Origin: Dromaius novaehollandiae
Taxonomy: Eukaryota > Chordata > Aves > Casuariiformes > Dromaiidae
Length of the DNA: 64,000 nt
NCBI RefSeq assembly: GCF_036370855.1
Contig: NC_088130.1
Span: 12,987,543 to 13,051,542, forward strand
Reading direction: 5' to 3'
Part shown: positions 1 to 11,490 of the stretch, piece by piece
How positions within the stretch are numbered: position 1 is the first letter of the stretch
Layout of the letters: each line of letters starts with the position of its first letter
Notes under the pieces: generated by a model
Database searches by the model: none
What the model saw: the letters and a program-made list of their open reading frames with translations, nothing else
Told to the model about the DNA's origin: nothing
Position numbers and translations under genes: made by a program

Positions 1-3000
1 GTCCAGTAAAATTAATGTGATGAGAGCGATATTTGGCTGCAGAAAATCATTGCACTGTAGAAATAAATGAATATTGCTTCAGGATCCCACCAAAGATGGT
101 TCTAGATCCAGACTTCCCCAGTGGCCAAAAATTCTTAGTTTCTCATCATTGTTTTGACTGATTCAAAGAGTTAGAGGGCTCTTTTAGATACAGTTCCACT
201 TTCATACCAGAATACTTGGAGAAAGTGCTTGTATTGGGTGTTTTGGTTTACATATCTCTCAGCAGAAGTGTTCCATGCATGCAGAGTGCTCACTAAGAAA
301 CGTGGCTCAGCTATATCTCCTCTAAGAATGTGATTTCCCCACACACAAATTTAATTTCAAGGAGGCTAAATTGAAAAACAGACTAGATTTTGCTGTATGC
401 AGCAGAACTGATATTAGTTGCAAATGGTCAATAGCTCGCCAAAGTTGCTAAGCATGATAAGTGGTGGTAACCAGGAATGCCATGAGAAACAATTTGGAGA
501 ACCTTTGGCTTCAGTATATCTTTATTTTCAGGATCAGGCAGAACCATTCAAGTCTCAGATACATCCTTGTTCTTCCTGCAGCTCTCCCAGTGATTTCCTA
601 ATCTCCTCCTCTTTTGCTATCACTTTTACTCATATAAATACCCTGTAGAGCCCAAGAGAGTTAGTGTATAATTACATATTACATTTTAATCCAGTAATTT
701 AAGGAATCAAGAGAATTCAGAAAATTGCAATGATTTTCCCCCCGATTTCAGCACCTGCATTTTGTTAACAGATGGGCAGAGAGACTCTTGGTTGCACAAA
801 CTTGGAATAAGTACAAACAAGTGGTCGTTTCTGAATTCCCTGATTGGGTGGAGTGAGAACAGAGCTATAGAAAAAGGTATAGTGGTAAGAGCAGAAACTA
901 AATATCCTTGTTTTGCAGGACACTTGCTACATTACATATGTGGGGAGTTTTGCTTTTTTTTCCCTGTGTGAACTGAAATTTCTGAGTGAGGTTGTATGGC
1001 TTGGATTTGCACAAGTCACCATTCTAAGTGATCAGCTCAATCTCTTTTGACCATACACATCTTGTAATTATTAATTACAATAGTTAATTATGATACTCAG
1101 AATAATTTTCATGTGATTCTGCAGGAAGTGACCTGGTGTTAAGGCCAGTCAAAGAGATCTGATCTGTGAAAATGTAATGATATGTTTTTAATGACTAAAA
1201 AAGACAATAGTAAGAATTTAATAATGGCAGTTGCTACAATACCCTGAAATAAAATGGGTCTTTCAAAAATCACTTGCAAAAGGTAGTTGTGTAGGAGGCT
1301 TTAAAATGCCCAATTTTCAGTTGTCATAAAAGCCAGTTTTCTTAAGAGGGAGCATCTTTATGCATGATTTTTATCTAAGTTTGCAGTTTTAGTGGCAGAA
1401 ACAAATGTAAGTATTTAAAGTCTAAGTAGTTATGGACAAGTAAATGTCCTACGGCATAACTATGTGCGATGGTATCCACAAGTCAAAGCCATGGTGCTAA
1501 AACTCCCCCGAATGTCAATCTCCTTTGTTATCAAAGAGAAAGATTCAAAACTCTAGTTGCTGTCTTGAAAAAAATTGTAAAATGTACATCTGGAGTTTCT
1601 GTGCATTTTCATTCTTTATTTCAAGATGTTAAAGGCATTTTTATTATGCAGTAGACCATCCAAACACATCTGGAGTTTGTTCTGCTGACAACCACAAAGT
1701 GACTGAGCTGGAGGAATGCTGGAGGAAAGAAGAACTGCCATATATTCCATACAAATTAGTTCAATTATATATTGCCAAGGTAAAAAAAAAAAAAAAAAAG
1801 CTGAGTGACTGAATTATGTACAAAAAATTACTCATTGAATGAACTCTCTCTTCTCATAGGTATACTAAGAAAACTGTGATTTCCGTAGTGGATTTTTTCA
1901 TACAAATTCACTTCACACCATCTTACTGCTTCTTCTTGATATTTGGAAGGTTGCTCTTAAATTTTGAACATTAACACAGAAATAAAACATTAAAATGTAA
2001 ATGGCTAGCTTAGTTAAGATCAGATACTAGGTTGCTTATTTGCTCGTTCCAGATATTTGTCTACGTATAAGGAACTCCCTTGTAACTGATATGGAGAAAA
2101 CCCTCACTTTTTCATATATTTCTCATCACAATCCTCGATTATTGGAAGTGGTTTTTGACTTTTAGTGTGAAGTTTTGTTGCAATTTCAGTATTTTTCATA
2201 GCAGTAACTAGCATAACTTTGTATTTTCCACTTAACCATGAAAGTGGCCTATTTTTCCTTAAAAACTAATTTTTTAGTTCAATCATTCCCTGAGCTAATG
2301 AATTTCATAATTTTATACCAAGCAATATATATAGATATATTCCTGTTTTAGTGATTTGAATTTGCTACATTTCAATTTCATTAAATATGCCCTTGTTCTC
2401 TTGTTCTTTTATTATGCAACCAAGAATTTCTGTGGTGACTTCTGTGGCAGAGGGTACAGACTCCTGAGCTAGCCATAAGAAGCAAGTTCAAATATCTGAA
2501 GCAATCTAGTTAAGGCAGCTCAGAGCTCTGTGGGTGATAAGAATGATAAACCTGTCTGGATCTTTTCGGTCTCTTCCAGTAAGAGGCTTTTCATGTCTGT
2601 TAACATTTTTATTGTGTCTCTTTAAAATTCCTCTACTTTGGCAATATCATTTCCGCTGAGAAGTAGGACAGTATATTTGAATACTGCTTTGCTTCTTCTG
2701 CTACTTTTATATCTTTGAGCTGTGTCAGTGTCAGACTGCAGGGATTTTTCACTCCCAAATTAACAACTTGCAAATACCCACAAAGATTTAATTTATCATC
2801 GTACAGCAACGTTACCAACCACAGACATTTTAAAATCATGCAGCAGCCGGGATGTTTTCTTTGTCAGTGTAATTTCATCTCAGCTGCTCACTGTTAGCCA
2901 AATCTGCATGATATTAAGCTTAAACAAAGACTTGAAACCGAGTAAGCCTCCAAAAGGCTCCGTATTTTTATAACTTGCACATAATGATGTTCGTTATTGC

Positions 3001-3859
3001 TGTAATTCCTTCCACAGTGTCAGCTTGTCTCATCTGAAATGCAACAAGTATCAGTTTTGTGTAATTTGACATTGCACCTAACAGACGAGGAAGTCAAAAG
3101 AAAACTGGACTGCAGGAACTGGGATGGAAGATAGTGGAATTTTCCTTTTGTGACTATTATGAATGGGATTAGGAACAAAATGGATAAACCTGAGTCGCTA
3201 AGGATCCTGATGCAATTTTAAGCTTAAATGACTCATTTTCAGAGGGAAAAAAGAAAAGGTCACTTTACCAATCCTTTATGTGTACATCTGTTTTTATTGG
3301 TCATGAGAAATGCCTGTGGTGAACCTTAAAGTCAATTTTGTAGTTTTTCAAATTATTTATAATAGTATAAAAAATAAAAATAAATTTGAAGTCTGTAGTA
3401 ACCAATCGTGTTACCTAACTCTTAAATGCTGTCTTCTCCTCTGTCCACTGTCTTTTTTTACTTCTTTCCCTGTAATAAGTCTCACAATGCTGTTTCTCTT
3501 TTGCAAGAACTTTAGAATGATTATAATGGTTATGTCTTCTGTACTCAATTCAGATTACTACCATAGCAAAAAAGATGTAGAGGTACAATCCTATGACCAG
3601 AAAAGAAAATCCAGGTCAAGCCAATAAATATACAGATTTATACTCAGTAATATAAAATAAGTTTTAATTGCTGAAACTTGAAGGTTTTGGACTGCAATCC
3701 TGTTGGCTATTTATCTGTTTTCAAGACCAAATTCTTCACTGTACTATATTTGTCATTAGCATTTTGAGAAACATACATTATAACCATTGTTTGATGGTGC
3801 ATTATAATTGAAGTTAGTTGCTAGTGCTCTGAGTTGATCATTTCCTCCATCTTCTTCAG
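1..3859. other. No supported exon (probable 5' intron or flank)
   Basis: This AT-rich stretch precedes the first exon I can support. It contains a short A-run at about 1782-1799 and no recognisable repeat family. Reading frames here are short and lack splice context. The one exception is an exon-like piece at 3018-3134, listed separately. The 5' end of the coiled-coil gene must lie here or before the window, but I could not find its start codon or promoter. Confidence 0.5.
3018..3134 (+). other. Exon-like reading frame with acceptor (weak)
   Basis: A pyrimidine-rich acceptor (aattccttccacag) is followed by 38 open codons ending in TAG at 3132-3134. The translation is polar and helix-like, for example LTDEEVKRKLDCRNWDGR. 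No good donor is visible before the stop. It could be an alternative or decayed exon of the coiled-coil gene that begins downstream, or chance. It lies about 730 bp upstream of the first good exon on the same strand. Confidence 0.2.
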
Positions 3860-3940
3860 ATTGTAGAAGATATGCAGCAAATGAAAATCAAACACATGAA
3901 AATAATCAAAGAACTAGACAACATAAGGAAAGAAAGCCAG
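3860..3940 (+). CDS. Coiled-coil protein gene, exon A (first visible)
   Basis: First supported exon of a + strand gene running to about 16.4 kb; I do not recognise the family. The exon is 81 bp (27 codons), preceded by the acceptor cttcttcag and followed by the donor CAG|gttatt, in phase 0 at both ends. It reads IVEDMQQMKIKHMKIIKEL and continues with charged residues, a heptad-like pattern typical of a coiled coil. It joins in frame to the exon at 6026. The rest of the gene encodes more coiled coil, then a more globular C-terminal part. A structural or ciliary/centrosomal role would be usual for such proteins, but nothing here proves it. The gene's 5' exons were not identified. Confidence 0.6.
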
Positions 3941-6025
3941 GTTATTCTACTGAAGCATTAGCATCATTGTTAGGTTATACCATTAGTCAAAACAACTCTG
4001 AAGGATAAAATCCACTTCATTTACATTTACATCTGCATTCAGCTACCCATTCAAAGTCACCAGAGATATTATCAATGTGTCTTAAGTGTATTTGGTTTTG
4101 CAACTTCATGAAATCTGGTCTTACTTTTTGTCACCTGTGACTACATTCTTTGACTTCCTCTACTTCCTTTCATCTTTCTCAGTATTAAAGGTGGGATAGT
4201 GGCAGGTATTTTTCAAACTTTATTGTCACTAAATTTTCCTATTAAATGTCACATTCCTCTAGTGACTGACATGGCTAAAACATTCACATTTAATCAAAGG
4301 TTATTCTTAAGGTATAGATTGTGCCTCCTAGGAACAATTGTATTGTAAAAGGCTGTGCTGAGCTATACTAACCTCTTCATTGCCGAAGTGGAGAGCACTA
4401 GAAAGTTTTATGTTTTTTTTTCATCTGTGGGTATATTCTCCTATATCTTGTATGTGGAGTCCTTTCCTCTTCCATCTTGAGTGAGTAAATCCACTGTTTG
4501 GTTAACTTGGGTCGCAATGGTTACTGTGAGGTTAATGAAGTTAATGAACCTAATGAAGACAATGAAGAAACCGTGTCTGAAAGCCTAGTATTATACAAAT
4601 GGAATAATATGGTCCTTTCTCAAATACAAATGAGATGGTTGCCTCCAGCCTGAAACTGCAGGCTGGCTGACACACAAAGTGATGTCCACATGATTCCTGC
4701 TGTCAGCATGCCCAGACAGATCTCTACGTACCTGAGTTTAGTCACCCAACATTTGCTGACATATTCTCTTGCAAAATAGCAGAATCTCCTTGCCAGTAAG
4801 CCCCACCAAGGTTACAGTAAGGATCTACAGGGGCCAGCCTGCACCTGTAACCCCACACCACCGCATTTACCCAGGGTGGGGACAGTTCTGCATCCCATTC
4901 TTCAGTAATTCTCCCAAAATCAGAAGTTGCCCACATCTTCCTTGGCTACCTTTTCCTTCAGTCACTGCCTCTTGGTGCTTATTCACCATGTGATTTTTCT
5001 TTCCTAATCCAGAGTAAGGCAGGCAGTTAGCTCCTGTAAATGTACGATTTCCATACAAATAAACTTGATTCTGTCCAAAGGGCACACACAGAGAAGAGAT
5101 ACGGAAAGTCTTCTGGAGCCTCCAAGGGGAAGTGAATTAAACAAAACAAGCTCTTTAGATTACAAAGCGTACTCGAGAGAGTTCATTGCATGTAGTGTAC
5201 AATGACTTTTATTCTTGGCTAAGGAACAAGATCTCATTGAATTCTCAAGTTATTACACCTGCACAAAGATTGCAATACCTATGTAAATCTGATTCCATGC
5301 TTCACTAGTAATTTAACACTCACACAGTCACACCTTAAATTTTCACATGTCTCTGTAGACTATTAGGGTTATAGAGAGAGCTAGAGAAAAAGGGAAACAA
5401 AGTGGGAGAACAGAAAGAACACAGACACAGAGTCAGAGAGAATCGCCTGCAGGACAAGGACACAAACACAGGGACTGTAATGATTTTTTTCACTGAACTG
5501 CTTTCATTATGGCTGCTCTGATGTGTTAGTAATTAAAATATTCAAAATCAGAATCACTCCTAAAAGCACTGAAATCATTCACTTTTTAAAAATTTCTGAT
5601 TTGTTTGTATTTCTAATAAAATTTTACTGACTTATTTAGATGGAGCCTGTTGCACAGAGTTATGTTCTGTGCTGCTTGCATCTTATTCTGCCATACTTTG
5701 CTTTTCCGAGAAAAAAACATTTCTTTAAAGTTACTTTTGCTATGCTTAGAGAAAATTCACTCTGGTCAGCTCCCAGCAAGTACTTGGTCTTTATTTCTTC
5801 AGAAAATGAGGGAGAAAATACTTTAGCAAGAATTCTTGCTCAAAGTCTGCAGCCTGGGAAGACATAAACCTTCTGTGCTGATATGATCAACATGGAAAGT
5901 TTACAGACAACAAAAAGTAATGGAAAAAAGAAAAACAAGTGTTAGTGGAAACTGCTCTTTTTATCTTCCTTGGCTTTCCTGTTTTCACTCACTTTTCATT
6001 TTCTCAACAATCTTTTGTAATACAG

Positions 6026-6148
6026 GAGCAGACTATAACTACCATGAAGAAGCATTATGGTGATAAAATGAGGAGTCTGAAGGCCCAATTAGAAGCTTAC
6101 CAAGAGCTAATGAACAAGAGGAGCACACACTGGCAAGATACTATTAAG
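6026..6148 (+). CDS. Coiled-coil protein gene, exon B
   Basis: The exon is 123 bp (41 codons), phase 0 at both ends, between the acceptor tttgtaatacag and the donor AAG|gtaccc. The protein begins EQTITTMKKHYGDKMRSLKA and continues as an amphipathic, charged helix rich in K, E, Q and L, a clear coiled-coil segment. The reading frame stays open past the donor for about another 110 codons, so read-through or an alternative longer exon cannot be excluded from sequence alone. It joins in frame to the exons at 3860 and 6801. Confidence 0.75.
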
Positions 6149-6800
6149 GTACCCAAGAAGTACTGTTTTTACATGGGAAAAAGAATCACAGGTACTTCCA
6201 GAGGTTGCAGAAGCAGCCGGTATAAGTCATCTTTTCTTCTTTGGGAAGGACAGTCAAATGAAGACAAAGAATTTGTGAAATTACTACAGAACCATGTAGA
6301 TAGTTTTCTGGGGATGGTTTTCCTCCTTCAAGAGATGAATAATACCTTAAACAATATGTTTTCAGAACACTTTTCCCAGCTTAGGCATCTTCACTGCTCC
6401 AAGGAGAAATCAGTGAGGGGTTCTGCCTTGCTGTCCATGCTTGCACACTTGAAAATAGCTGGGTTTTTTAATGCAAAAAATACATAAAGATATTCACTGA
6501 ATATTTAGGATGGCCAACGCTTGCTGGTGGTGAACAAGGTTTATCCCATTCCTCCTCCTTTTCTATGGAGAAAAAAGTTTCTGCATATTCAAGCCTTTCA
6601 AGTCTTTGGAATAAAACCACCATCTATATATTTAAGATGGTCAATTGTTTTCTCTGCCAGATCCTCAGGACTTATCAGCCTGGTCCACTCAATATGACTT
6701 CTCAAAATGTATGGCACAGAAAAAAATATAATGACCTTTTTGCAAAACGAAGCCCTGGCCTAGAAATTCTGATCCTTTTGCCATGTTCTACCACTTTCAG

Positions 6801-6893
6801 AGTCTGAGGGAAAGAAACAGACAAATGAGCCAAGAAAAGGAAGACCTTCTTCACCAAATAAATCAACAAACAGAGAAATGGGAAGAAGAAAAG
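6801..6893 (+). CDS. Coiled-coil protein gene, exon C
   Basis: The exon is 93 bp (31 codons), phase 0 at both ends, with the strong acceptor ctaccactttcag and donor AAG|gtacat. It encodes SLRERNRQMSQEKEDLLHQI and further E/K/Q-rich residues ending WEEEK, a typical coiled-coil heptad segment. The next supported exon is 3.9 kb away at 10776. That intron contains a solo LTR and a CR1 fragment, so a further small exon between them is possible but not seen. Confidence 0.75.
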
Positions 6894-7043
6894 GTACATA
6901 AAGCTAGTTTGGTTTTCTTTTTGAAGTAAAGCAGCATTCTTATTTGCATTTCTGATGGGTACAGTTCCCAAGAGCCTGGGCAACCTGGGAATTGCACTAT
7001 TTGCCTTTAAATATGTATTTCTGAATCAGCTAGGAGTGAGCTG

Positions 7044-7048
7044 CCTGT
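7044..7048. repeat. Target-site duplication, left copy (cctgt)
   Basis: The 5 bp cctgt lies directly before the LTR and again directly after it at 8070-8074. A 5 bp duplication is the normal footprint of integrase and fixes the LTR ends. Confidence 0.75.
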
Positions 7049-8069
7049 TGTCGCAGCCCGAAGGGAGTCGTTCAGGACGACCTCCCTCCCCTTGGGACCA
7101 AGGACCAAGTTCGTGATGCCCTTGGACTGAATTAAGGTGAAACGACACCAGCCAACCAGTTTAAGATTTATTAACACAAAGATAAGGCATGTGGTCAAAT
7201 AGGATCAGCTAGCTAGACAAGTCCCGTGCCACACGTTTCAAACAAGATTCAACAAAGGAGAGGGAAGAAGAGAGGAGAGAGAGAGGGAGAGAGAGAAAAG
7301 ATATCACCACCCGTGGATCCAGCGGCGTCCCGTTGGTCCTCTTCCTTTGGGAGTCTCAGCAGTGGGGGGGCTCCCGTCTGGTGGTAGGTGGGTCCTCTTC
7401 ACAAAGCTCAAGCTGGGTACCTCCGAAGAGGGACCCCGAACAAAGAAATCCCTGGACAATTATACCTTCCAATCTAAGCTCTCCACCCCTCACGCGGTAG
7501 TTTGGACCAATAGTAATTTTCTGGGTCTGGGGTCTCCTGCTCCTTATTGGATCTCATCGTCGTTCCTAGGCAGGCTGTTTTCTGCTGCAGTTTCTTCCAC
7601 AGGTGTGTCTCCATTCCTCGGGTTCTGCTATTGTCTCTCAAGGTCCTGACAAAGAAGGTGGTAACTCCAGCAATTAGCACTGTTTCAGCAGTGCACAGGA
7701 ATGCAAACTGCTGGTAACTCCCTTATCCTTCCCGCCTGCGCCAGCTCTGGGGCCCTTTCTCACTGTACTAGGGAGTGCGGCCTAAGGCTCCAGCAAATTC
7801 AGCCACTCATGCCAAGCAGGTTTTATAGAAGTTGTGCTAAAAACGGACAATAATTTACAGTCCAGATCCCAAAGTCTCTGCCCGATTGCGGTCTCGTTCA
7901 GTGCAGGCTCGGTGTGTCCTGGGTGGTCGCAGGGAGACCATCTCGGGGGTCGCAGCAGCCCAGTCCTGTTTCCGCCAGGGACAGATGGCTTGTTCGGGGT
8001 TGTGGCCTGCCTGCACCCCATGCACCAAGAAATGTTTAAGGCAAAAAATTCATTCATCGGTCCGCCACA
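7049..8069 (-). mobile_element. Solo LTR of an endogenous retrovirus (1,021 bp)
   Basis: Fossil retroviral LTR on the minus strand, inside the intron between exons C and D of the coiled-coil gene, so antisense to that gene. The ends are TGTGGC...GCGACA in element sense, i.e. TG...CA with short imperfect inverted ends. It is flanked by the 5 bp repeat cctgt. In element sense, a TATAAAA box lies at 7827-7821 and an AATAAA polyadenylation signal at 7172-7167, with a pyrimidine-rich tract between them (7253-7300 on + is GA-rich). It is markedly more GC- and CpG-rich than its surroundings. No internal retroviral genes are present, as expected of a solo LTR left by recombination between two LTRs. 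A 5 bp duplication fits ERVL-like or some gamma-type elements; the exact family is not assigned. The perfect target duplication and retained CpGs suggest a fairly recent insertion. Confidence 0.8.
7167..7172 (-). promoter_or_regulatory. LTR polyadenylation signal AATAAA
   Basis: AATAAA on the minus strand about 120 bp before the LTR's 3' end, the expected R/U5 position. It sets the orientation of the LTR. Confidence 0.6.
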
Positions 8070-8074
8070 CCTGT
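8070..8074. repeat. Target-site duplication, right copy (cctgt)
   Basis: Matches 7044-7048 exactly and abuts the terminal CA of the LTR. Confidence 0.75.
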
Positions 8075-8472
8075 GCTGCTTAGGCACCTGTCTTCTAATT
8101 TCAGAGCACCCAAATAGTTTTTGAAGATTGAGGCCTTTAAACACCAGTGAAAATACCACACATTTTTTTGTCATACTAGATTTTTTTTTCTGATAAAAAT
8201 CATAAGAGTGTAATTTTTCCTTCTCATTTCACATTTCCTTTCTTTTAAATAGTTTTAAAATTGCACTAAAGCACATTGTTTAGTCTTGATTCAATGGTTT
8301 ATTTTAGAAATAAACAAAAATTTCACCTGATCTGAACTACTACAACACCGCAATGCAGCCGATTAACCTAACCAGTAAAAATGTCTGGCATGGTAGTCAC
8401 TAGGAAAAAAGGATGTGCCTAAAATTCCTCAGGGCTTGCAAAATTTCTTTCTAACAATGCAACTTTACAGAC

Positions 8473-8690
8473 TCACAGAATCACAGAATGGTTGAGGTTG
8501 GAAGGGACCTCTGGAGATCATCTAGTCCAACCCTCTGCTCAAGCAGGGTCTCCTAGAACATGTTGCCCAGGATCCTGTCCAGTCAGCTTTTGAATATCTC
8601 CAAGGAAGGAGACTCCACAACCTCTCTGGGCAACCTGTTCCAGTGCTCTGTCACCCTCACAGTAAAGACGTTTGTCCTCATGTTCAAACT
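8473..8690 (-). mobile_element. CR1 LINE 3' fragment (5'-truncated)
   Basis: A non-LTR retrotransposon of the CR1 clade, the main LINE of birds and reptiles. On + it starts with two copies of the octamer tcacagaa, then the familiar ggttggaagggacctctggagatcatctagtccaaccctctg-type block, which is the reverse complement of a CR1 3' end. The element therefore points to the minus strand. Upstream in element sense there is a remnant of the end of ORF2 ([20 protein letters not shown] on the minus strand), similar to the usual CR1 tail. Only about 220 bp remain, which is typical 5' truncation. It sits in the same intron as the solo LTR. Confidence 0.9.
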
Positions 8691-8699
8691 TTAGTTTAC

Positions 8700-10775
8700 T
8701 AAAGATCTGAGTTGACTGCAGGAGTGGCAAAAGAAAGCAGCAAGAGTTAAAAATGAGTAGCCACAGTAGTGGGTCAAAAACACAATTATTTCCATCCTCC
8801 ACTTCATTTTGGCTAAGTTGTGCTGCAGCCGCATTTTCAGCCGATTTAGTAATTCTTAAACTTTGTTCTCTATTGAGCCATTATCAGATGTTCCTCTTTA
8901 TGACAGAAATGAAGGAACTGTTGGGGAGGGAGGGGGAGAAAAAAGGGGGGAAGAAAGACAGTTAGGTCCAAATAAAAAATATATTTTTACATATTGCAAG
9001 ATCATAACAATTCTGTTACACTCTCTTATTTATGATTGTAACAATTCTGTTACACTTAAAAAGAGAGGGGAGGGTCTATTTGGTCTGAATAGATCCAGAT
9101 CACTGGCATGCATCCTGGAGGCAGTTAATTCCCTTGCAGAGATCCAGGGTCCTGACTCTTTTTTCACTACATTAATATAACTGCACAGAGTTTAACAGAG
9201 TAAGCCTTCATTTTTACTTCAGCGAGCAGAACAACAAGGTTATGTTTTGTTCAGCAGTTATGTAGTGCTCAATGTTATGCAACATTCAGTAAGGATTATG
9301 TTTATAAAGAATAAAATAGATTGCTAGGATTAATATCAATAATCCTTTACTGGTATGCCTGGCATGCGCTCAGTGTTTTACCCAAAGACATATTCAAATT
9401 ATTTATATTCGAAATTATATCAATGACCTGTTTTATCTTTAACATGAAATCAGTGATATGTACGCTGTGAAGTTCTATGCAGTGGTAGATTTGGCTCTAT
9501 ATGTACACTGAAAAAGCATGACCTTCCAAATCTTCCCGTGTGTAGTCCTGTATAAATTTACCTGTTGAAATTTACCTCTAGAAATAACTTAGCCTCTAGT
9601 GAAACTCATTTTTGTGGGTACACTGCAAAAGTTTTGGTTAATTTGACCTGCTGGGTGATGGTTTGGGGTAGGAATTGCTCTCCCCTTAAATCCTGAGGTG
9701 CATTTTATTTCACAAATGCAGCCTGTCTTCTGAGGTAGGAAACAGCTGAAGTTCACCTCAATTTCTTGTGACTGCGACAAAAGAAAGAAATTTGCTGTTT
9801 ATTATAGATAGAATCTAAGAGCATGGCCTGATCTGTGTCTATTTTTTTCTGAGCATTGTTTTATTTCCCATGTAACTCTCTCTGCAAATCTTCAGCGTTA
9901 TTTTATAGCAACCAATTGTCATTGCACTATTCCAAGGCATTTATTCAGTGACATCTTAGCTAACAACCGAAAAAAAGACTCGGAGACAGATTCTCTTTTG
10001 CATTTATGAAATTGCATGCAGATTTCCATAGCCTTTCAGAGGCAAGGGCTCAGGAAACAGTATTTGTTTAATGATGTAGCACCACCTTTTGATTAAGTTC
10101 TGCACAGCAACAGTATTTAAAGTTAAGATTTTCTTTTTTCATGCATTTTCAACAATGTCTACCACAACAACGCCCAATTCCTGATTGGCAAGCAGTCAAA
10201 AATCCCAGTTTTTACAAATCCTTTGACCTAATTGTTATAGAACAAGGAAATGTAGCAAAAAATAAAAAATCATTTCAACAAAGAGTGACAAATGATGAGG
10301 ATACTTTGTTCTGAGGCTTGTAGAAAGAGGGAGTTTCTTTTATTAGACATTTTATTTCTTTTATAGGAAGTAATACAGGCAGGATTTGGAGCACACGAGC
10401 TTTCCTTCAGGGCTGACTTAGGACTCTGTGTCTAAACACTTTTGTTCCCCAACTATTTCAGGACTGTCTCCATGTAATTTTTTAATCTCTTCTTTCATTC
10501 TAATGATGTGGACAAATGCTATAGAAAATATAAGCACAGGATGTCTTGGAAGAGGATCTAGTAAAAACAGTAAAGTCTGAGTGGTCTCTATTTTACTCCT
10601 ATTTTTACTCCTTTTCTAGTAGCAGCCTATTATGGCACAACAGCCCATTTGTTGCAACTTTTAGGCATAACTTACACAATATTAACTTGTTAATTATTGC
10701 AGGTATTCTCCTCTAGGTAATACAATGAAAACCAATGACACTGATTTCCTACTGTGTTCTCTTCTTGTCTTGCAG
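8700..10775. other. Intron C-D remainder, no gene seen
   Basis: AT-rich intron sequence after the CR1 fragment. It includes an 18 bp direct repeat (taacaattctgttacact at 9005-9022 and 9039-9056). A 16 bp piece at about 9222 has a good acceptor but would break the reading frame, so it was not called. Confidence 0.5.
9005..9056. repeat. Two-copy 18 bp direct repeat
   Basis: taacaattctgttacact occurs at 9005-9022 and 9039-9056, a period of 34 bp. The spacers differ partly, so this is a small local duplication. Confidence 0.8.
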
Positions 10776-10836
10776 ACTTGGATTCTAGAAAATTTGTCTA
10801 AAGACCTAGATCATCTTTACACCCAGCACACACTGA
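10776..10836 (+). CDS. Coiled-coil protein gene, exon D
   Basis: The exon is 61 bp with a strong acceptor (ctcttcttgtcttgcag) and the consensus donor TGA|gtgagt. It enters in phase 0 and leaves in phase 1. It encodes TWILENLSKDLDHLYTQHTL plus the first base of the next codon, completed by exon E as threonine. The phase match to exon E supports both exons. Confidence 0.75.
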
Positions 10837-11341
10837 GTGAGTTTGGTATTCCAGACACTTTTTTGGTATTTTCAGACACATTTTAGACTTTCTTGGTCTG
10901 CCTATCTTCTTTTCTGTTTGCTTTTCTTATGCTCTGGTGCATACCAGCTGAAGTCAATATAAACTTTTGCATTGCAATACTGTGTTTTAAGATCAGATAA
11001 TAGAAGAATATTGGAGCTGGAGATAATGTCTGTCATGACTCCAAACTCCTTAGAGTAGCTGGCATATTACAGTCAGTGTCAGTTTTGAGTTGATTTATTT
11101 TAGCGCCTTCAGCTTTCCCTTCAGAATTTTAAAACAAGACAAAAAATGGTCCCTTTAAAATTCTTTGAGTTTCAATAAATAAATACAATTCTTGATTATT
11201 ATAAATCATAAATATATAAATTTGATTGTAAATTCTTGATTTCTAAATGGAGAAATTTTTGGTTAACTGGAGTTCTAGCAACTACATATTAGAAATGCTT
11301 AAGCTGTTCTTACCTGTTTTTTTCTATTGTTTTCAATTTAG

Positions 11342-11490
11342 CTTTGCAGCAACTTCAAAACATCAGTCTACATGTGGACAAAGTACATGACCTTGTGAAT
11401 TTACAGATAAAAATTCTTCAGAAAAAATCTGAAAAGACAGAAACAGAAAAGGCAGATGTGTCAGTGGTTTTAGAATTAAATGTAGAACAG
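11342..11490 (+). CDS. Coiled-coil protein gene, exon E
   Basis: The exon is 149 bp, entering with two bases (CT) that complete a codon with exon D and leaving in phase 0 at CAG|gtgagt. The acceptor is ctattgttttcaatttag. It encodes LQQLQNISLHVDKVHDLVNL then a lysine/glutamate-rich run ending LELNVEQ. The heptad spacing of L, I and V continues the coiled coil. Both splice sites are good. Confidence 0.8.

Noticed and set aside
7347-8174. Open frames of up to 130 codons on both strands
   Set aside because: They lie within or overlap the solo LTR, which carries no protein gene.
8539-8802. 87-codon minus-strand frame
   Set aside because: It is the truncated tail of the CR1 ORF2 plus flanking DNA, not a host gene.
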